Source of the DNA: JAIBJN01 sp963842305
GTDB lineage: Bacteria; Actinomycetota; Thermoleophilia; Gaiellales; Gaiellaceae
Direction: 5' to 3'
Length of the DNA: 64,000 bases
NCBI GenBank assembly: GCA_963842305.1
Contig: CAWJFW010000003.1
Coordinates: forward strand, 1-64,000
The position numbers and the translations under genes were made by a program. This document shows, in pieces, positions 48,514-57,408 of this stretch; the first letter of the stretch is position 1; each line of letters starts with the position of its first letter. The notes under the pieces are model-generated. The model was given only the letters and a program-made list of their open reading frames with translations, ran no database searches and had not been told where the DNA came from.

Positions 48514-48955
48514 CGCGACGGAACCGGCGACGGATGTCGCCCGCGAGGCCTGGGAGCTGCTCTTCCGGGTGGCCAAGGCGAAGCACGGAGTCCTGAGCGC
48601 CCGGCTCGCCGAGCTCGATCTCACCCCCGTCCAGGCCCACGCTCTCCGCCGGCTCGACCCCGACGAGCCGCTGGCCATGAGCGCGCTCGCGGACGCGCTC
48701 TACTGCCACGCCTCCAACGTCACCGGGATCGTCGACCGACTCGAGTCGCGCGGGCTCGTCGGGCGCACGCCGGGAACCGAGGATCGCCGCGTCAAGACGC
48801 TCGTCCTCACACCCGAGGGCGCGGTGATCCGTGCCCGCGTGATCGAGCTCCTCGGCGAACCGCCCGCCGCGATCGCTGCCCTCACCGAGTCCGATCAGCG
48901 GGCGCTGCGCGACATCCTGCGGCGCGCGCTCGCGGACGAGATCGCCGCCGAATAG
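48482..48955 (+). CDS. MarR-family transcriptional regulator
   Basis: A 157-residue winged-helix regulator. LDLTPVQAHALRRLDPDEPL leads into the DNA-binding helices (MSALADALYCHASNVTGIVDRLESRG) and the wing GTEDRRVKTLVLTPEG. It stands divergent to a three-gene ABC-2 exporter, the classic layout for a MarR repressor relieved by the exported compound. The repeats in the 40-base gap are the candidate operators. Confidence 0.9.
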   Translation: MSSSIIPEVGIATEPATDVAREAWELLFRVAKAKHGVLSARLAELDLTPVQAHALRRLDPDEPLAMSALADALYCHASNVTGIVDRLESRGLVGRTPGTEDRRVKTLVLTPEGAVIRARVIELLGEPPAAIAALTESDQRALRDILRRALADEIAAE

Positions 48956-48987
48956 CCCCGGCGAGCCGCGGCCGTTATTCTCGCCGG

Positions 48988-50361
48988 ATGAGCGAGACCA
49001 AGATCACCCTGCCCGAGAGCGCGATTCCGGAGCGCTGGTACAACATCCAGGCCGACATGCCGAGCCGGCCGCAGCCGGTCCTGCATCCCGGTACCGGCGA
49101 GCCCGTCGGCCCTGACGACCTCGCGCCCCTCTTCCCGCTGGAGCTCATCCTCCAGGAGGTCTCCGAAGACCAGGAGATTCCGATTCCCGCTGCGGTCCGC
49201 GACGTCTACCGCCTCTGGCGCCCGACGCCGCTCCACCGTGCCCACAGGCTCGAGGCGGCGCTCGGCACCCGCTCCCGGATCTTCTACAAGTACGAGGGGA
49301 CGAGCCCCGCGGGCAGCCACAAGCCGAACACGGCGGTCGCCCAGGCCTACTACGTGAAGGACTCCGGCCGAGCCCGCATCGCCACGGAGACGGGCGCCGG
49401 TCAGTGGGGGAGCGCGGTCGCGCTCGCGGCAGAGCTCTTCGGGCTCGAGTGCAAGGTCTACATGGTCAGGGTGTCGTACGAGCAGAAGCCGTACCGGCGG
49501 TCGATGATGGAGACCTGGGGCGCGACGGTGGTCGCGAGCCCCTCCGAGGACACGAACTCCGGCCGCGCCATCCTCGCGGGCGACCCCGCCTCGCCCGGCA
49601 GCCTCGGGATCGCGATCTCGGAGGCGGTCGAGGACGCGGCGCAGCGCGAGGACACCGCCTACTCGCTCGGGAGCGTGCTCAATCACGTGCTCATGCACCA
49701 GACGGTGATCGGCCAGGAAGCGCTCGCCCAGATGGAGCTGGCGGGCGCGTTTCCCGACCTGGTCGCCGGCTGCGTCGGCGGCGGTTCCAACTTCGCCGGG
49801 CTCGCTTTCCCGTTCCTCCGCGAGAAGATCGGCGGCCGCGACATTGACGTGCTCGCGTGCGAGCCGGCCGCGTGCCCGACGCTGACCCGCGGTCCCTTCG
49901 CCTACGACTTCGGCGACACGAGCCAGCTGACGCCGCTCGTCCCGATGCACACGCTCGGACACGACTTCGTCCCGCCGGGCATCCACGCCGGAGGGCTCCG
50001 CTACCACGGGATGGCCCCGCTCGTCTCCCAGCTCGTACTCGACGGGCTCGTCCGCGCCGAGGCCTACGGGCAGACGGACGTGTTCGCGTCGGCGGTGCGC
50101 TTCGCGCGCACCGAGGGAATCATCCCGGCGCCCGAGTCGGCCCACGCGATCCATGGGGTCGCCCGGGCCGCGGCGGAGGCGGACGCCGAGGGCCGCGAGC
50201 GGACGATCCTCTTCAACCTCTCGGGCCATGGCCACTTCGACCTCGGCGCGTACGACGCATACTTCCGCGGGGAGCTCGAGGACTTCGAGCTCCCCGAGGA
50301 CGAGATCGCGCGCGCGTTGCAGGCGATCGAACCGCTGCCCAAGCCCGCGACCGTCTCCTGA
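48988..50361 (+). CDS. tryptophan synthase beta-like protein, TrpB2 type
   Basis: PLP enzyme of 457 residues, longer than classical TrpB (~400) and with the N-terminal segment RWYNIQADMPSRPQPVLHPGT that marks the TrpB2 group. The PLP lysine lies in GSHKPNTAVAQAYY, then ETGAGQWGSAVALAA, CVGGGSNFAGLAF and NLSGHGHFDLGAY. TrpB2 enzymes work without a classical TrpA partner and may recycle indole. No other trp gene is present here. Confidence 0.9.
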   Translation: MSETKITLPESAIPERWYNIQADMPSRPQPVLHPGTGEPVGPDDLAPLFPLELILQEVSEDQEIPIPAAVRDVYRLWRPTPLHRAHRLEAALGTRSRIFYKYEGTSPAGSHKPNTAVAQAYYVKDSGRARIATETGAGQWGSAVALAAELFGLECKVYMVRVSYEQKPYRRSMMETWGATVVASPSEDTNSGRAILAGDPASPGSLGIAISEAVEDAAQREDTAYSLGSVLNHVLMHQTVIGQEALAQMELAGAFPDLVAGCVGGGSNFAGLAFPFLREKIGGRDIDVLACEPAACPTLTRGPFAYDFGDTSQLTPLVPMHTLGHDFVPPGIHAGGLRYHGMAPLVSQLVLDGLVRAEAYGQTDVFASAVRFARTEGIIPAPESAHAIHGVARAAAEADAEGRERTILFNLSGHGHFDLGAYDAYFRGELEDFELPEDEIARALQAIEPLPKPATVS

Positions 50362-50404
50362 CGCTCGAGGGATCGGCCGACACGCCGCGTATACGTTTGT
50401 GACA

Positions 50405-52411
50405 ATGGGCATGCGGCGAAGGCCGCGAAGGTCGATGCACCGCCGACTCCATCATGGGGCGCTGGAGTACCCTCATCGGCGAGTCCGGTTCGTTCTCTGG
50501 CTCGCGCTGATCGCGGTCGCCTACTACGGGGCGGCGAAGCTCGGCATGAGCCTCTCGGTGTCCCGCGGCGTGATCACGCCCGTGTGGGCACCGTCCGGCA
50601 TCGCCATCGCTTCGCTGCTCATCCTCGGGGTTCGCTACTGGCCCGCGGTGACCATCGGGGCCTTCACCGCCAACGCCGCCAGCGGAGCGGCCCTGGGGAT
50701 CGCGGCGGGCATCTCCGTCGGGAATACCGTGGCGGCGGTCGTGGGCGCGCTCCTCGTGCGGAGAATCGGCTTCACGCCTGCGCTCGACCGCGTTCGGTCG
50801 GTTCTTGCGCTCGTGGTGGGAGGCGCGGTCGTGAGCACCGCGATCAGCGCGACCAACGGCACGATCGTGCTCAAGCTCGCGGACGAGCTGCAGGATTCGT
50901 ACGGCTCCGCATGGCTCCTCTGGTGGTTCGGAGACGCGATGGGGATCCTCGTCGTCGCGCCGATCCTGCTCGTCCTCTTCGACGCGTCCGGGCACGCTCG
51001 GCCGACGAAGCCCCGTCTCATCGAGGCCGCCGCACTCCTGACTGCGGTGGCCACCGTGAGCGCGATCGTCTTCCTCGCGGGAGCATGGCGGTATCCGTAC
51101 CTGATCTTCCCCCTGCTCCTCTGGGCGGCGCTCCGATTCCGGCAGCTCGGGACCGCGACGTGCGCCTTCCTGGTCGGAGCGATCGGCACCTGGGGGGCGG
51201 TCGACGGCTCGGTTCCCCTGGGCGGCGAGACCGCGACCGAGCGGGTGCAGCTTGCCCAGGCCTCGTTCGCGGTCGTGGTCGTCAGCCTGCTCGTCCTCGG
51301 CGCGACACTCGCAGAGCGCGAGGCCACGAGCAAGGCGCTCGCCCGGACGGCCTCACGGCTGGGCGAGGCCCAGGCTCTCGCTCACATCGGCAGCTGGGAG
51401 TGGGACATCCGCCGCGACATCGTCGGCTGGTCGGACGAGCTGTATCGCATCTTCGGGCTCGAACGGGAGCAGGCCGGGCGTCTCACCTACGCGACGTACC
51501 TCGAGCTCGTCCATCCTGACGACCGCGCGCTGGCCGATCAGACGGTCCGAGCCGCCCTGGCGGACGGGCAGCCGTACGCCATCGAGCACAGGATCGTCCG
51601 ACCGGACGGCCACGAGCGGATCCTCGCCAGTCGAGGCCGCGTCCTCTTTCGCGGAGACGAGCCGGTCAAGATGATGGGAACGGCGCAGGACGTCTCGGAG
51701 CAGCGTCAGGTCGAGCGGCTCCGAGAGGACATCCTCTCGGCCGTCTCGCACGAGCTGCGGACGCCGCTGACCTCCGTGCTCGGCTTCGCGCTCACGCTCG
51801 AGACGCACGGGCGCACGATGAGCCCCGAGACGATGGACGAAACGGTCGCCGCCCTAGCCCAGGCCGCCCGCCGGCTGGACCGGCTCCTCGCCGATCTACT
51901 CGACGTCGAGCGGCTGCGGCGCGGCCTGTTCATCCTGCGGCGCGAGCTCGTCGACCTGTCGGAGCTGGCGGAACGGGTGGTCGCCGACGTCGATCTGGAC
52001 GGCCGTGAGCTCAGGCTCGACTGCGAGCCCGTCGTCGCCGAGGTCGATCGGGCGAAGCTCGAGCGCATCGTCGAGAACCTCGTCGTGAACGCGGACAAGC
52101 ACACGCCGCCGGAGAGCACGATCGACATCCGCGTCACGGCCCGGGGCCGCGACGTCCTGCTCGTCGTCGAGGACGAGGGGCCTGGCATCCCCGACGAGTT
52201 CAAGGAGGTCGTGTTCGAGACCTTCAACCGCGGCCCGAACGTCATGGCGATGACCCCAGGCGCCGGGATCGGCTTGTCGCTCGTGGCCCGATTCGCGGCC
52301 GTCCACGGCGGCCGCAGCTGGGTGGAGGACAGTCCTACGGGAGGCGCGTCGTTCCACGTCCTTCTGCCCGATTGCGTCGCCGACGTCCCGCGACCGGCGC
52401 GCGTTCCCTAG
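50405..52411 (+). CDS. MASE1-PAS sensor histidine kinase
   Basis: A 668-residue membrane kinase. An N-terminal MASE1 sensory domain with about eight helices (residues ~27-300; ITPVWAPSGIAIASL and WWFGDAMGILVVAP are typical) is followed by a PAS domain (~325-435; SWEWDIRRDIVGWSDELYRIF in part), HisKA with the phospho-His in SAVSHELRTPL (about 449) and HATPase_c with ENLVVNADKHTP, DEGPGIPDEF and GAGIGLSLVARF. No response regulator lies nearby, so it is an orphan. The end overlaps the convergent PH-domain gene by four bases. Confidence 0.9.
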   Translation: MGMRRRPRRSMHRRLHHGALEYPHRRVRFVLWLALIAVAYYGAAKLGMSLSVSRGVITPVWAPSGIAIASLLILGVRYWPAVTIGAFTANAASGAALGIAAGISVGNTVAAVVGALLVRRIGFTPALDRVRSVLALVVGGAVVSTAISATNGTIVLKLADELQDSYGSAWLLWWFGDAMGILVVAPILLVLFDASGHARPTKPRLIEAAALLTAVATVSAIVFLAGAWRYPYLIFPLLLWAALRFRQLGTATCAFLVGAIGTWGAVDGSVPLGGETATERVQLAQASFAVVVVSLLVLGATLAEREATSKALARTASRLGEAQALAHIGSWEWDIRRDIVGWSDELYRIFGLEREQAGRLTYATYLELVHPDDRALADQTVRAALADGQPYAIEHRIVRPDGHERILASRGRVLFRGDEPVKMMGTAQDVSEQRQVERLREDILSAVSHELRTPLTSVLGFALTLETHGRTMSPETMDETVAALAQAARRLDRLLADLLDVERLRRGLFILRRELVDLSELAERVVADVDLDGRELRLDCEPVVAEVDRAKLERIVENLVVNADKHTPPESTIDIRVTARGRDVLLVVEDEGPGIPDEFKEVVFETFNRGPNVMAMTPGAGIGLSLVARFAAVHGGRSWVEDSPTGGASFHVLLPDCVADVPRPARVP

Positions 52412-53850
52412 TCGCGGCGGAAGATCATCGGCTCGAAGAGCTGGGGCCGTATGCGGCTGAGAAGTGCGACGGCCTGCTTATCGCCGATGTCGAGTGCCCG
52501 ACGCGAGCCCGCGCCCTGACCGAGGTGGACGCGGAGGGTGACCAGGCCGGCGCGTCGCTGGCCCGGCGAGCTGCGCAGCTCGAAGCCCACCGCCGCGTCC
52601 GGGTCGAGCTCGGACCAGCGCCGGTGAAGGCTGCCCCCTCGCAGCGCGAGGCGGCGCCCGTCGAAGGCGTGTCCGAGCTGCCGGTAGCGGTCGAGCCCGA
52701 GCGGGACTGCCGCCACGAGCGCGGCGAGTGCCAGCGCGACCCCCCAAAGTGTCCCGAACACGGCGAACACGGCGAGGAGTACAAGCGGGAGCGCAAGGGC
52801 CCTGACGAGGCGGCGGGAGCGCGCACCGATCGGATGCCCTACGAGCGGTGCGGCGAGGCTCGGTGCATGCTGGTCCACAGTGCGCACGAACGCGGTCACC
52901 TCGTCCGTGCGGAGAACCGGCGCCAGCGTCCGGGCGCCGTCACGGCCGCCGATGCCCGCCGCGATCGCGGAGGCCGACGCGAGGCCGAACGGCCGCCGGA
53001 GCACCGTGTCTCGGACGTCGACTCCGCGGAGGCGATCGCGATCGAGATGAACGACGCGGCGCGTGAGGAGCCCCTTGACCGCGGTCAGCCGCCCACCCTC
53101 GTCGCGAAGCGTGAAGTCCCAGTCCACGATGACCGAGCCGACTGCCGCCGACACGAGGACGAGGACGACTGCCGCCACACCGACGAGGACGAGGCCCATT
53201 GCGTCGGTCGGGAACCGGTCGACGCCTGCCTCGACCGCACGCTCGACGAACCGCCCCGGCAGGTCGTCCGCCACATTGAGCGCGACGCCGACGATCGCGG
53301 CCGGGGCAAACAGATACGTGAGGCTCGTGGCACCCGCGACGGCCAGTCGCCCGGGCGTTGCGCGATAGAGGGGCAACTCCTCGAGCGGAGCTGCGCCCGT
53401 CCTCGGCCCGGCGGCGAGCAATGTCTCGCGCAGGGCATCGGCCTGCGCGCGCGAGATCGCCGGCAGCGAGAGCTCGGCGTCCCTCTCTCCGCCGGCCGCG
53501 GCCTCGATGTCGACTCGGACGAGTCCGAGGAGGCGGTGGAAGAAGGGCTCGGTCACGTGGATGCCGCGAACACGCTCGAGCGGGATCGTCCGCACGGACC
53601 GGCTGAACACGCCGGAGTGCAGCTCGAGGCGGCCGCCGCTGACGCGGTAGCGGAAGCGCCACCACGACAGGAAGGCGAACGGCACGCCGACGAAGAGGGC
53701 GACGAGTACCACCGGCAGGACCACGCGCGTGCCGGCGGAGATGAAGACCGCCAACGCCGGGATGAGACTGGCGCCGACGAAGCGGCGGAGAACGACCAGC
53801 ACCCCCAGGAGGTGCAGGCGCCCTTCGAGCTCGACCGCCCGCTCGGTCAG
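52408..53850 (-). CDS. bacterial PH-domain membrane protein, YdbT-like
   Basis: About 480 residues with three bacterial PH (bPH2) modules and paired membrane helices: RYRVSGGRLELHSGVFSRS, DFTLRDEGGRLTAVKGLL and FDGRRLALRGGSLHRRW. Each has the pattern of a strand-rich module after two spans. The natural start is a CTG at 53850 whose bases overlap the stop of the preceding gene (CTGA). The next possible GTG would cut off the first helix-forming part, so CTG, or a miscalled GTG, is the best start. The family pairs with a shorter YdbS-like protein, as here. Confidence 0.82.
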   Translation of the reverse strand: MTERAVELEGRLHLLGVLVVLRRFVGASLIPALAVFISAGTRVVLPVVLVALFVGVPFAFLSWWRFRYRVSGGRLELHSGVFSRSVRTIPLERVRGIHVTEPFFHRLLGLVRVDIEAAAGGERDAELSLPAISRAQADALRETLLAAGPRTGAAPLEELPLYRATPGRLAVAGATSLTYLFAPAAIVGVALNVADDLPGRFVERAVEAGVDRFPTDAMGLVLVGVAAVVLVLVSAAVGSVIVDWDFTLRDEGGRLTAVKGLLTRRVVHLDRDRLRGVDVRDTVLRRPFGLASASAIAAGIGGRDGARTLAPVLRTDEVTAFVRTVDQHAPSLAAPLVGHPIGARSRRLVRALALPLVLLAVFAVFGTLWGVALALAALVAAVPLGLDRYRQLGHAFDGRRLALRGGSLHRRWSELDPDAAVGFELRSSPGQRRAGLVTLRVHLGQGAGSRRALDIGDKQAVALLSRIRPQLFEPMIFRRD

Positions 53851-54338
53851 GTGCCCTCCTCGATCCCCGCCCGGCGCGCGAGCTCCTCGACGAGCCCGTC
53901 CGCTACCTCGGGGGTCAACCCGGGCACGGACGTCCCTCCGGCCGACGAGGCGGTTCGCACGAGCACGGCAACAAGGCCGAGGGCGCGCATCAGGGGGCCC
54001 GCGGACGTGTCGACAGTCTGCACCCGGGCGTGTGGGACCACCTGGTAGCGCTGCCAGAACCATCCGTGCGCGACGTAGAGCCCGAGGTCGGTGACCTCGT
54101 AGCGGAAATGGCGGTAGTCGAGGCCGGCCGAGACGAACGAGAGCACGGCGAGCGTCACGACCACAGCCGCGCCGAGACCCCCGACGAGCCATGCGACTAC
54201 ATCGGCGTCGAGCATCGCAGCGACAACCGCGCCGCCGACCACGAGGGCGGCGACCAGTCCGGTCGCCAGCAGGTTCTGCAGCAGCCAGAGCGTCCGCACC
54301 CTCGGGTCGAGGGCGATGGCCGGCTCGCGCAAGATCAC
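53847..54338 (-). CDS. bacterial PH-domain membrane protein, YdbS-like
   Basis: A 163-residue protein with two membrane helices (about 17-70) followed by one bPH2 module: FRYEVTDLGLYVAHGWFWQR, then VPHARVQTVDTSAGPLMRALGL (in part), the hallmark of the YdbS family. It is coupled to the longer YdbT-like gene. In Bacillus such pairs protect against certain antibacterial peptides; here that is only an analogy. Confidence 0.85.
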   Translation of the reverse strand: MILREPAIALDPRVRTLWLLQNLLATGLVAALVVGGAVVAAMLDADVVAWLVGGLGAAVVVTLAVLSFVSAGLDYRHFRYEVTDLGLYVAHGWFWQRYQVVPHARVQTVDTSAGPLMRALGLVAVLVRTASSAGGTSVPGLTPEVADGLVEELARRAGIEEGT

Positions 54339-54390
54339 CAGTTCACCTTGCCAGACGGCGAACCTCGCCCGCGCTGCCTATCCTCGGCGC

Positions 54391-54948
54391 ATGAGCGTCA
54401 CCCAGTACTACACGGCGACAAGCCTCGACGGTTACATCGCGGACCCGGACAACTCGCTCGGCTGGCTCTTCACGCGCAAGCGCGAGCCCGACGGGGCTTT
54501 GAGCTATGAGGAATTCATCACCGGCATCGGCGCGATGGCGATGGGATCGACGACCTACGAGTGGATCCTCGACCACGAGTTCGCGGACAAGGACCCGGCC
54601 GAATGGGAATGGCCGTACGACATCCCCTGCTGGGTCTTCACCCATCGAAAGCCTGCCGTGGTTCCCGGTGCGCCGGTCGTGTTCACGAGCGGCGACGTCG
54701 CGACGGTGCACGAGGAGATGCGCGCCGCCGCCGGTGATCGGAACATCTGGATCGTGGGCGGCGGAGACCTGGCGGGACAGTTCGCCGACGCCGGACTGCT
54801 GGACGAGATCCTCGTGATGATCGCGCCGGTCGCGCTCGGTGGCGGCGCGCCCCTGCTCCCCCGCAGGCTCGAGCTTCATCTGGTCGACGTCGGGCGAAAC
54901 GGCGACTTCGCCTGCGCCACGTACTCGATCGTGCGCCCGTCCAGCTGA
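54391..54948 (+). CDS. dihydrofolate reductase-fold (RibD C-terminal) protein
   Basis: A 185-residue protein of the RibD-C/YyaP group. VTQYYTATSLDGYIADPDN is the typical start, followed by AMAMGSTTYEWIL, WVFTHRKPAVVPG, IWIVGGGDLAGQFADAGLLD (in part) and the end LGGGAPLLP. These proteins bind NADPH and probably reduce an unknown compound. It is divergent from the PH-domain pair. Confidence 0.87.
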   Translation: MSVTQYYTATSLDGYIADPDNSLGWLFTRKREPDGALSYEEFITGIGAMAMGSTTYEWILDHEFADKDPAEWEWPYDIPCWVFTHRKPAVVPGAPVVFTSGDVATVHEEMRAAAGDRNIWIVGGGDLAGQFADAGLLDEILVMIAPVALGGGAPLLPRRLELHLVDVGRNGDFACATYSIVRPSS

Positions 54949-54963
54949 TCGGGCCCGACGCCG

Positions 54964-55350
54964 TCAGTGGAGCGACGTCCACCCAAGGGCTAGGAGAACT
55001 ACGCGGACAACGCCGATCGCCTTCGGGATCGGCAGGTCGAACCCGAACCAGAACGCGGCCTCCACCGGCAGCAGAACGAGCGTGAGGACGCCGCCCGCCC
55101 TGGAGGCGTTCCACACGAGCCAGGCCGCCCACGCGGCCGCAAGCGTCACCACGAGGAACGCCGTGAGGAGCCCGACGAAGGCATCCGGACCGAACCGCGC
55201 GGACCAGCGGCCGCCGTACATCTCAAAGAGGTCGAGGAACCGCGGCAGCCTCCCGCGCCGACGAAGGTAGACGGCTACCGGGATCGTGGAGCCGCCGAAG
55301 CCGGCCGCGTAGACCCAGGTGAGGACGGCTTCGATCCGAAGGGCGGTCAT
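54964..55350 (-). CDS. four-helix membrane protein of unknown function
   Basis: A 128-residue protein with four hydrophobic helices: AVLTWVYAAGFGGSTIPVAV, FVGLLTAFLVVTLAAAWAAW, TLVLLPVEAAFWFGF and AIGVVRVVLLALGW. A basic, Arg-rich loop (YLRRRGRLPRF) follows the first. I know no function. The 250 bases upstream of it contain one copy of a GC-rich repeat (55491-55563) and nothing else I can name. Confidence 0.7.
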   Translation of the reverse strand: MTALRIEAVLTWVYAAGFGGSTIPVAVYLRRRGRLPRFLDLFEMYGGRWSARFGPDAFVGLLTAFLVVTLAAAWAAWLVWNASRAGGVLTLVLLPVEAAFWFGFDLPIPKAIGVVRVVLLALGWTSLH

Positions 55351-55490
55351 CGTTGCCGTGGTACGTTCCTGGACCAGATCGCGTCTGCGCAACCGATAGG
55401 AGGTCGCCGGGAGCGCCCTGGGACCTCGACCACACCCCCGACCGCTCGAGCTATCTCGGTCCGTCACACCAAGGGTGCAACCGCCGCTAG

Positions 55491-55563
55491 CAGCCTGATC
55501 TCGCCGGGGCGTGGGCCGGGGAGTCCTAGGGTCGCCTTTCGGTCCCGCGCCCCGGCACTCCGG
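55491..55563 (+). repeat. GC-rich hairpin repeat, copy A
   Basis: Contains AGCCTGATCTCGCCGGGGCG (55492-55511) and GGGAGTCCTAGGG, then CGCGCCCCGGC. The two ends pair (GCCGGGGCG with CGCCCCGGC), so the unit folds as a long hairpin with the CCTAGG motif in its loop. Related copies lie at 58996, 60493 and 63715, and a left-end fragment at 57001. Confidence 0.6.
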
Positions 55564-55600
55564 CGGCAATCCCCGTGACTCGATCCATCGGCAGGTGTCG

Positions 55601-56422
55601 CTATGAACCGACCCAGGCGCCGTCGGCCCAGTAGTAGTGCCGTTGCCCAGGCAGGGGGTCTGAGCCGCCATGCGCGGTCGTTTGAAACGGCTTCCCGCCG
55701 TCGTCGATGACCATCGTTCCGGCTCCTTCGTCGTCCGTGTACGCAAGCCGCAGCCTCCACTCCACGTAGTCCTGCAGAGTGACGGCGAAGATGTCGAACA
55801 CCTCCAACTCGGTCTGCGAGACGCGGTATGGAAACGGAACCTCCTCGGTCCCTTCATCGGCGACGTACTTGACCGTAGGTGGCTCCTTGTCGAGCTGGAT
55901 CGTGAAATGGCGCACTTCCTGGCCGGCACCTTGGCCGGAATACGTGAGCAGGGTTCCGGACAGGGGCGGACGTCGTTCGACTACCTCAACCTCGAGCCCG
56001 TGCAACGTCACAGGTGATTCGCTACGCCCGCGAATCACCAACCGTAGGACGGTGGCGAAGGCATCAACCGCTCCCATCTCTTTGGCCCAGCGGTAACGGC
56101 CCTGCTCGTCATCGCCGTTCGGCGGCGGCCCGACCTCGGCGATCGAACGCTGAACGATGAACTCCGGGTTGTACAAGTCGCCTGCCGTCTCGATGAGGTC
56201 AGGGTCCATCACGACCTCTACTTGGAGGGAGGCAGGTGCAAGCCCGGTTCGTTCACTGGCCTCTTCCCACAACGCAGGCGCGAACTGCGCCACGGCCCAT
56301 GCCAAGAGGGCCGAGCCTACGAGCGCTCCGATCCGCCGTGGCCACGTGGCGAAAGTCCGGCGAAGGGCGGAGTTCGATCGCTCAGGTTGGTCGCGAGCTG
56401 GACCCGGAGTCTGCGCGTTCAT
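55601..56422 (-). CDS. membrane-anchored extracytoplasmic protein of unknown function
   Basis: A 273-residue protein with a cytoplasmic N-terminal tail, one membrane helix (about 30-50; IGALVGSALLAWAVAQF) and a beta-rich outer domain. Segments such as VEVVMDPDLIETAGDLYNPE, FATVLRLVIRGRSESPVTLHG (part) and VFDIFAVTLQDYVEWRLRLA resemble a jelly-roll or Ig-like fold. No cysteines or catalytic motifs stand out. Not recognised. Confidence 0.7.
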   Translation of the reverse strand: MNAQTPGPARDQPERSNSALRRTFATWPRRIGALVGSALLAWAVAQFAPALWEEASERTGLAPASLQVEVVMDPDLIETAGDLYNPEFIVQRSIAEVGPPPNGDDEQGRYRWAKEMGAVDAFATVLRLVIRGRSESPVTLHGLEVEVVERRPPLSGTLLTYSGQGAGQEVRHFTIQLDKEPPTVKYVADEGTEEVPFPYRVSQTELEVFDIFAVTLQDYVEWRLRLAYTDDEGAGTMVIDDGGKPFQTTAHGGSDPLPGQRHYYWADGAWVGS

Positions 56423-56636
56423 ACAGCGATCTTCCGAACACCACGCTGCAGTTGTGACGAGGCATCGACCTTACGCCGATTACGACACGTGTTCAAGGAA
56501 TGATGAGGTCAGCGAGCACGGAAGCTCGGCTGACGTTCAAGATCATCTGCTGAGGACGGGCAGAGGGAAGGGGTGGCGCCCCGCCTTGGGCGCCACCCCA
56601 GCGGCGGGCACGTGCGGTGGCAAAAGCCAGGTCGAG

Positions 56637-56912
56637 CTAAACGACCCTCCGCCGATCCCTCCCCGCGATCGCCTGCCAGATCAAGAGGAGAACGACGGCG
56701 CCGACGATCGCGGCGATCCACGTGCTCCAGTCAAAGAACTCGTCGATCGGGTCGCCGAACCCAACCGCCTGCGCGATGAAGCCGGCGATCAGGGCTCCTG
56801 CTATGCCGACGAGGGCTGCCACGATGATCCCGCCCGGTTGCTCTCCGGGCAGGATCGCCTTGGCGATCAGGCCGGCAAGCAGACCCAAGATGATCCAACC
56901 GATGATTCCCAC
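56637..56912 (-). CDS. GlsB/YeaQ/YmgE-family stress-response membrane protein
   Basis: A 91-residue protein with three helices. MGIIGWIILGLLAGLIAK, the glycine-rich turn GEQPGGIIVAALVGIAGAL and the end LLLIWQAIAGRDRR are diagnostic of the transglycosylase-associated (GlsB/YeaQ) family. The middle insert GFGDPIDEFFDWSTW is longer than in enteric forms. Usually induced under stress. The gap before the next gene, 56423-56636, shows nothing recognisable. Confidence 0.88.
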   Translation of the reverse strand: MGIIGWIILGLLAGLIAKAILPGEQPGGIIVAALVGIAGALIAGFIAQAVGFGDPIDEFFDWSTWIAAIVGAVVLLLIWQAIAGRDRRRVV

Positions 56913-57000
56913 TGCATCCTCCTGTCGTCCCCTGGGGTGAATGAGTCAAGGCCGAGAAGATGTCCGGGCCGTGCCAACTTCAAACCCAGCTTGTTCCTCG

Positions 57001-57020
57001 AGCCTGACCTCGCCGGGGCG
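57001..57020 (+). repeat. left-end fragment of the GC-rich hairpin repeat (copy E)
   Basis: AGCCTGACCTCGCCGGGGCG matches copy A at 55492-55511 in 19 of 20 bases and copy B at 58999-59018 in 19 of 20. The right half with CCTAGG is absent. It sits in the otherwise featureless 496-base stretch 56913-57408. Confidence 0.5.
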
Positions 57021-57291
57021 CTGGCGACCGGCGCCGGTGCTAGCGACGACAAGCTTCGTGAAGCTGCTCATCGACGGTGTGCTTCTGCTCTTCGAAGAGG
57101 AGCAATGCGAGCACGCCGGTCACGTTCCACTGTCTTCTTCGTCGTCCCTGGACTCGAAAGGCCCGAGCTCGGAGAGTGAATCGAGGAGCACGAGACTTCC
57201 TCCTCGTTGAGAAGACCGTCGCCGTCGACGCACTAAAAGAAGCGGACCCTCGGTCAGACGATCTTGGTCCTGTCTAACGAGCAGCCCGCTC

Positions 57292-57399
57292 ATGCGCGAG
57301 GCCGAGATCGCCGACTCAGCCCGCCGCGAACTCGCGACCGACGTAGCCGCACAACGCGAACCGGCAAACATCCAGGAAGCCGAAAATCCGGACGGGTAA
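57292..57399 (+). CDS. possible 35-residue charged peptide upstream of the cNMP-domain reductase
   Basis: An ATG opens a 35-codon frame rich in Glu, Asp, Ala and Arg (MREAEIADSARRELATDVAA and 15 more residues) that stops nine bases before the GTG of the next gene. Composition is like an amphipathic helix. It could be a small protein or a coupled leader. No clear ribosome site is seen, and coding is unproven. Confidence 0.3.
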   Translation: MREAEIADSARRELATDVAAQREPANIQEAENPDG

Positions 57400-57408
57400 G
57401 CTCGCCTG

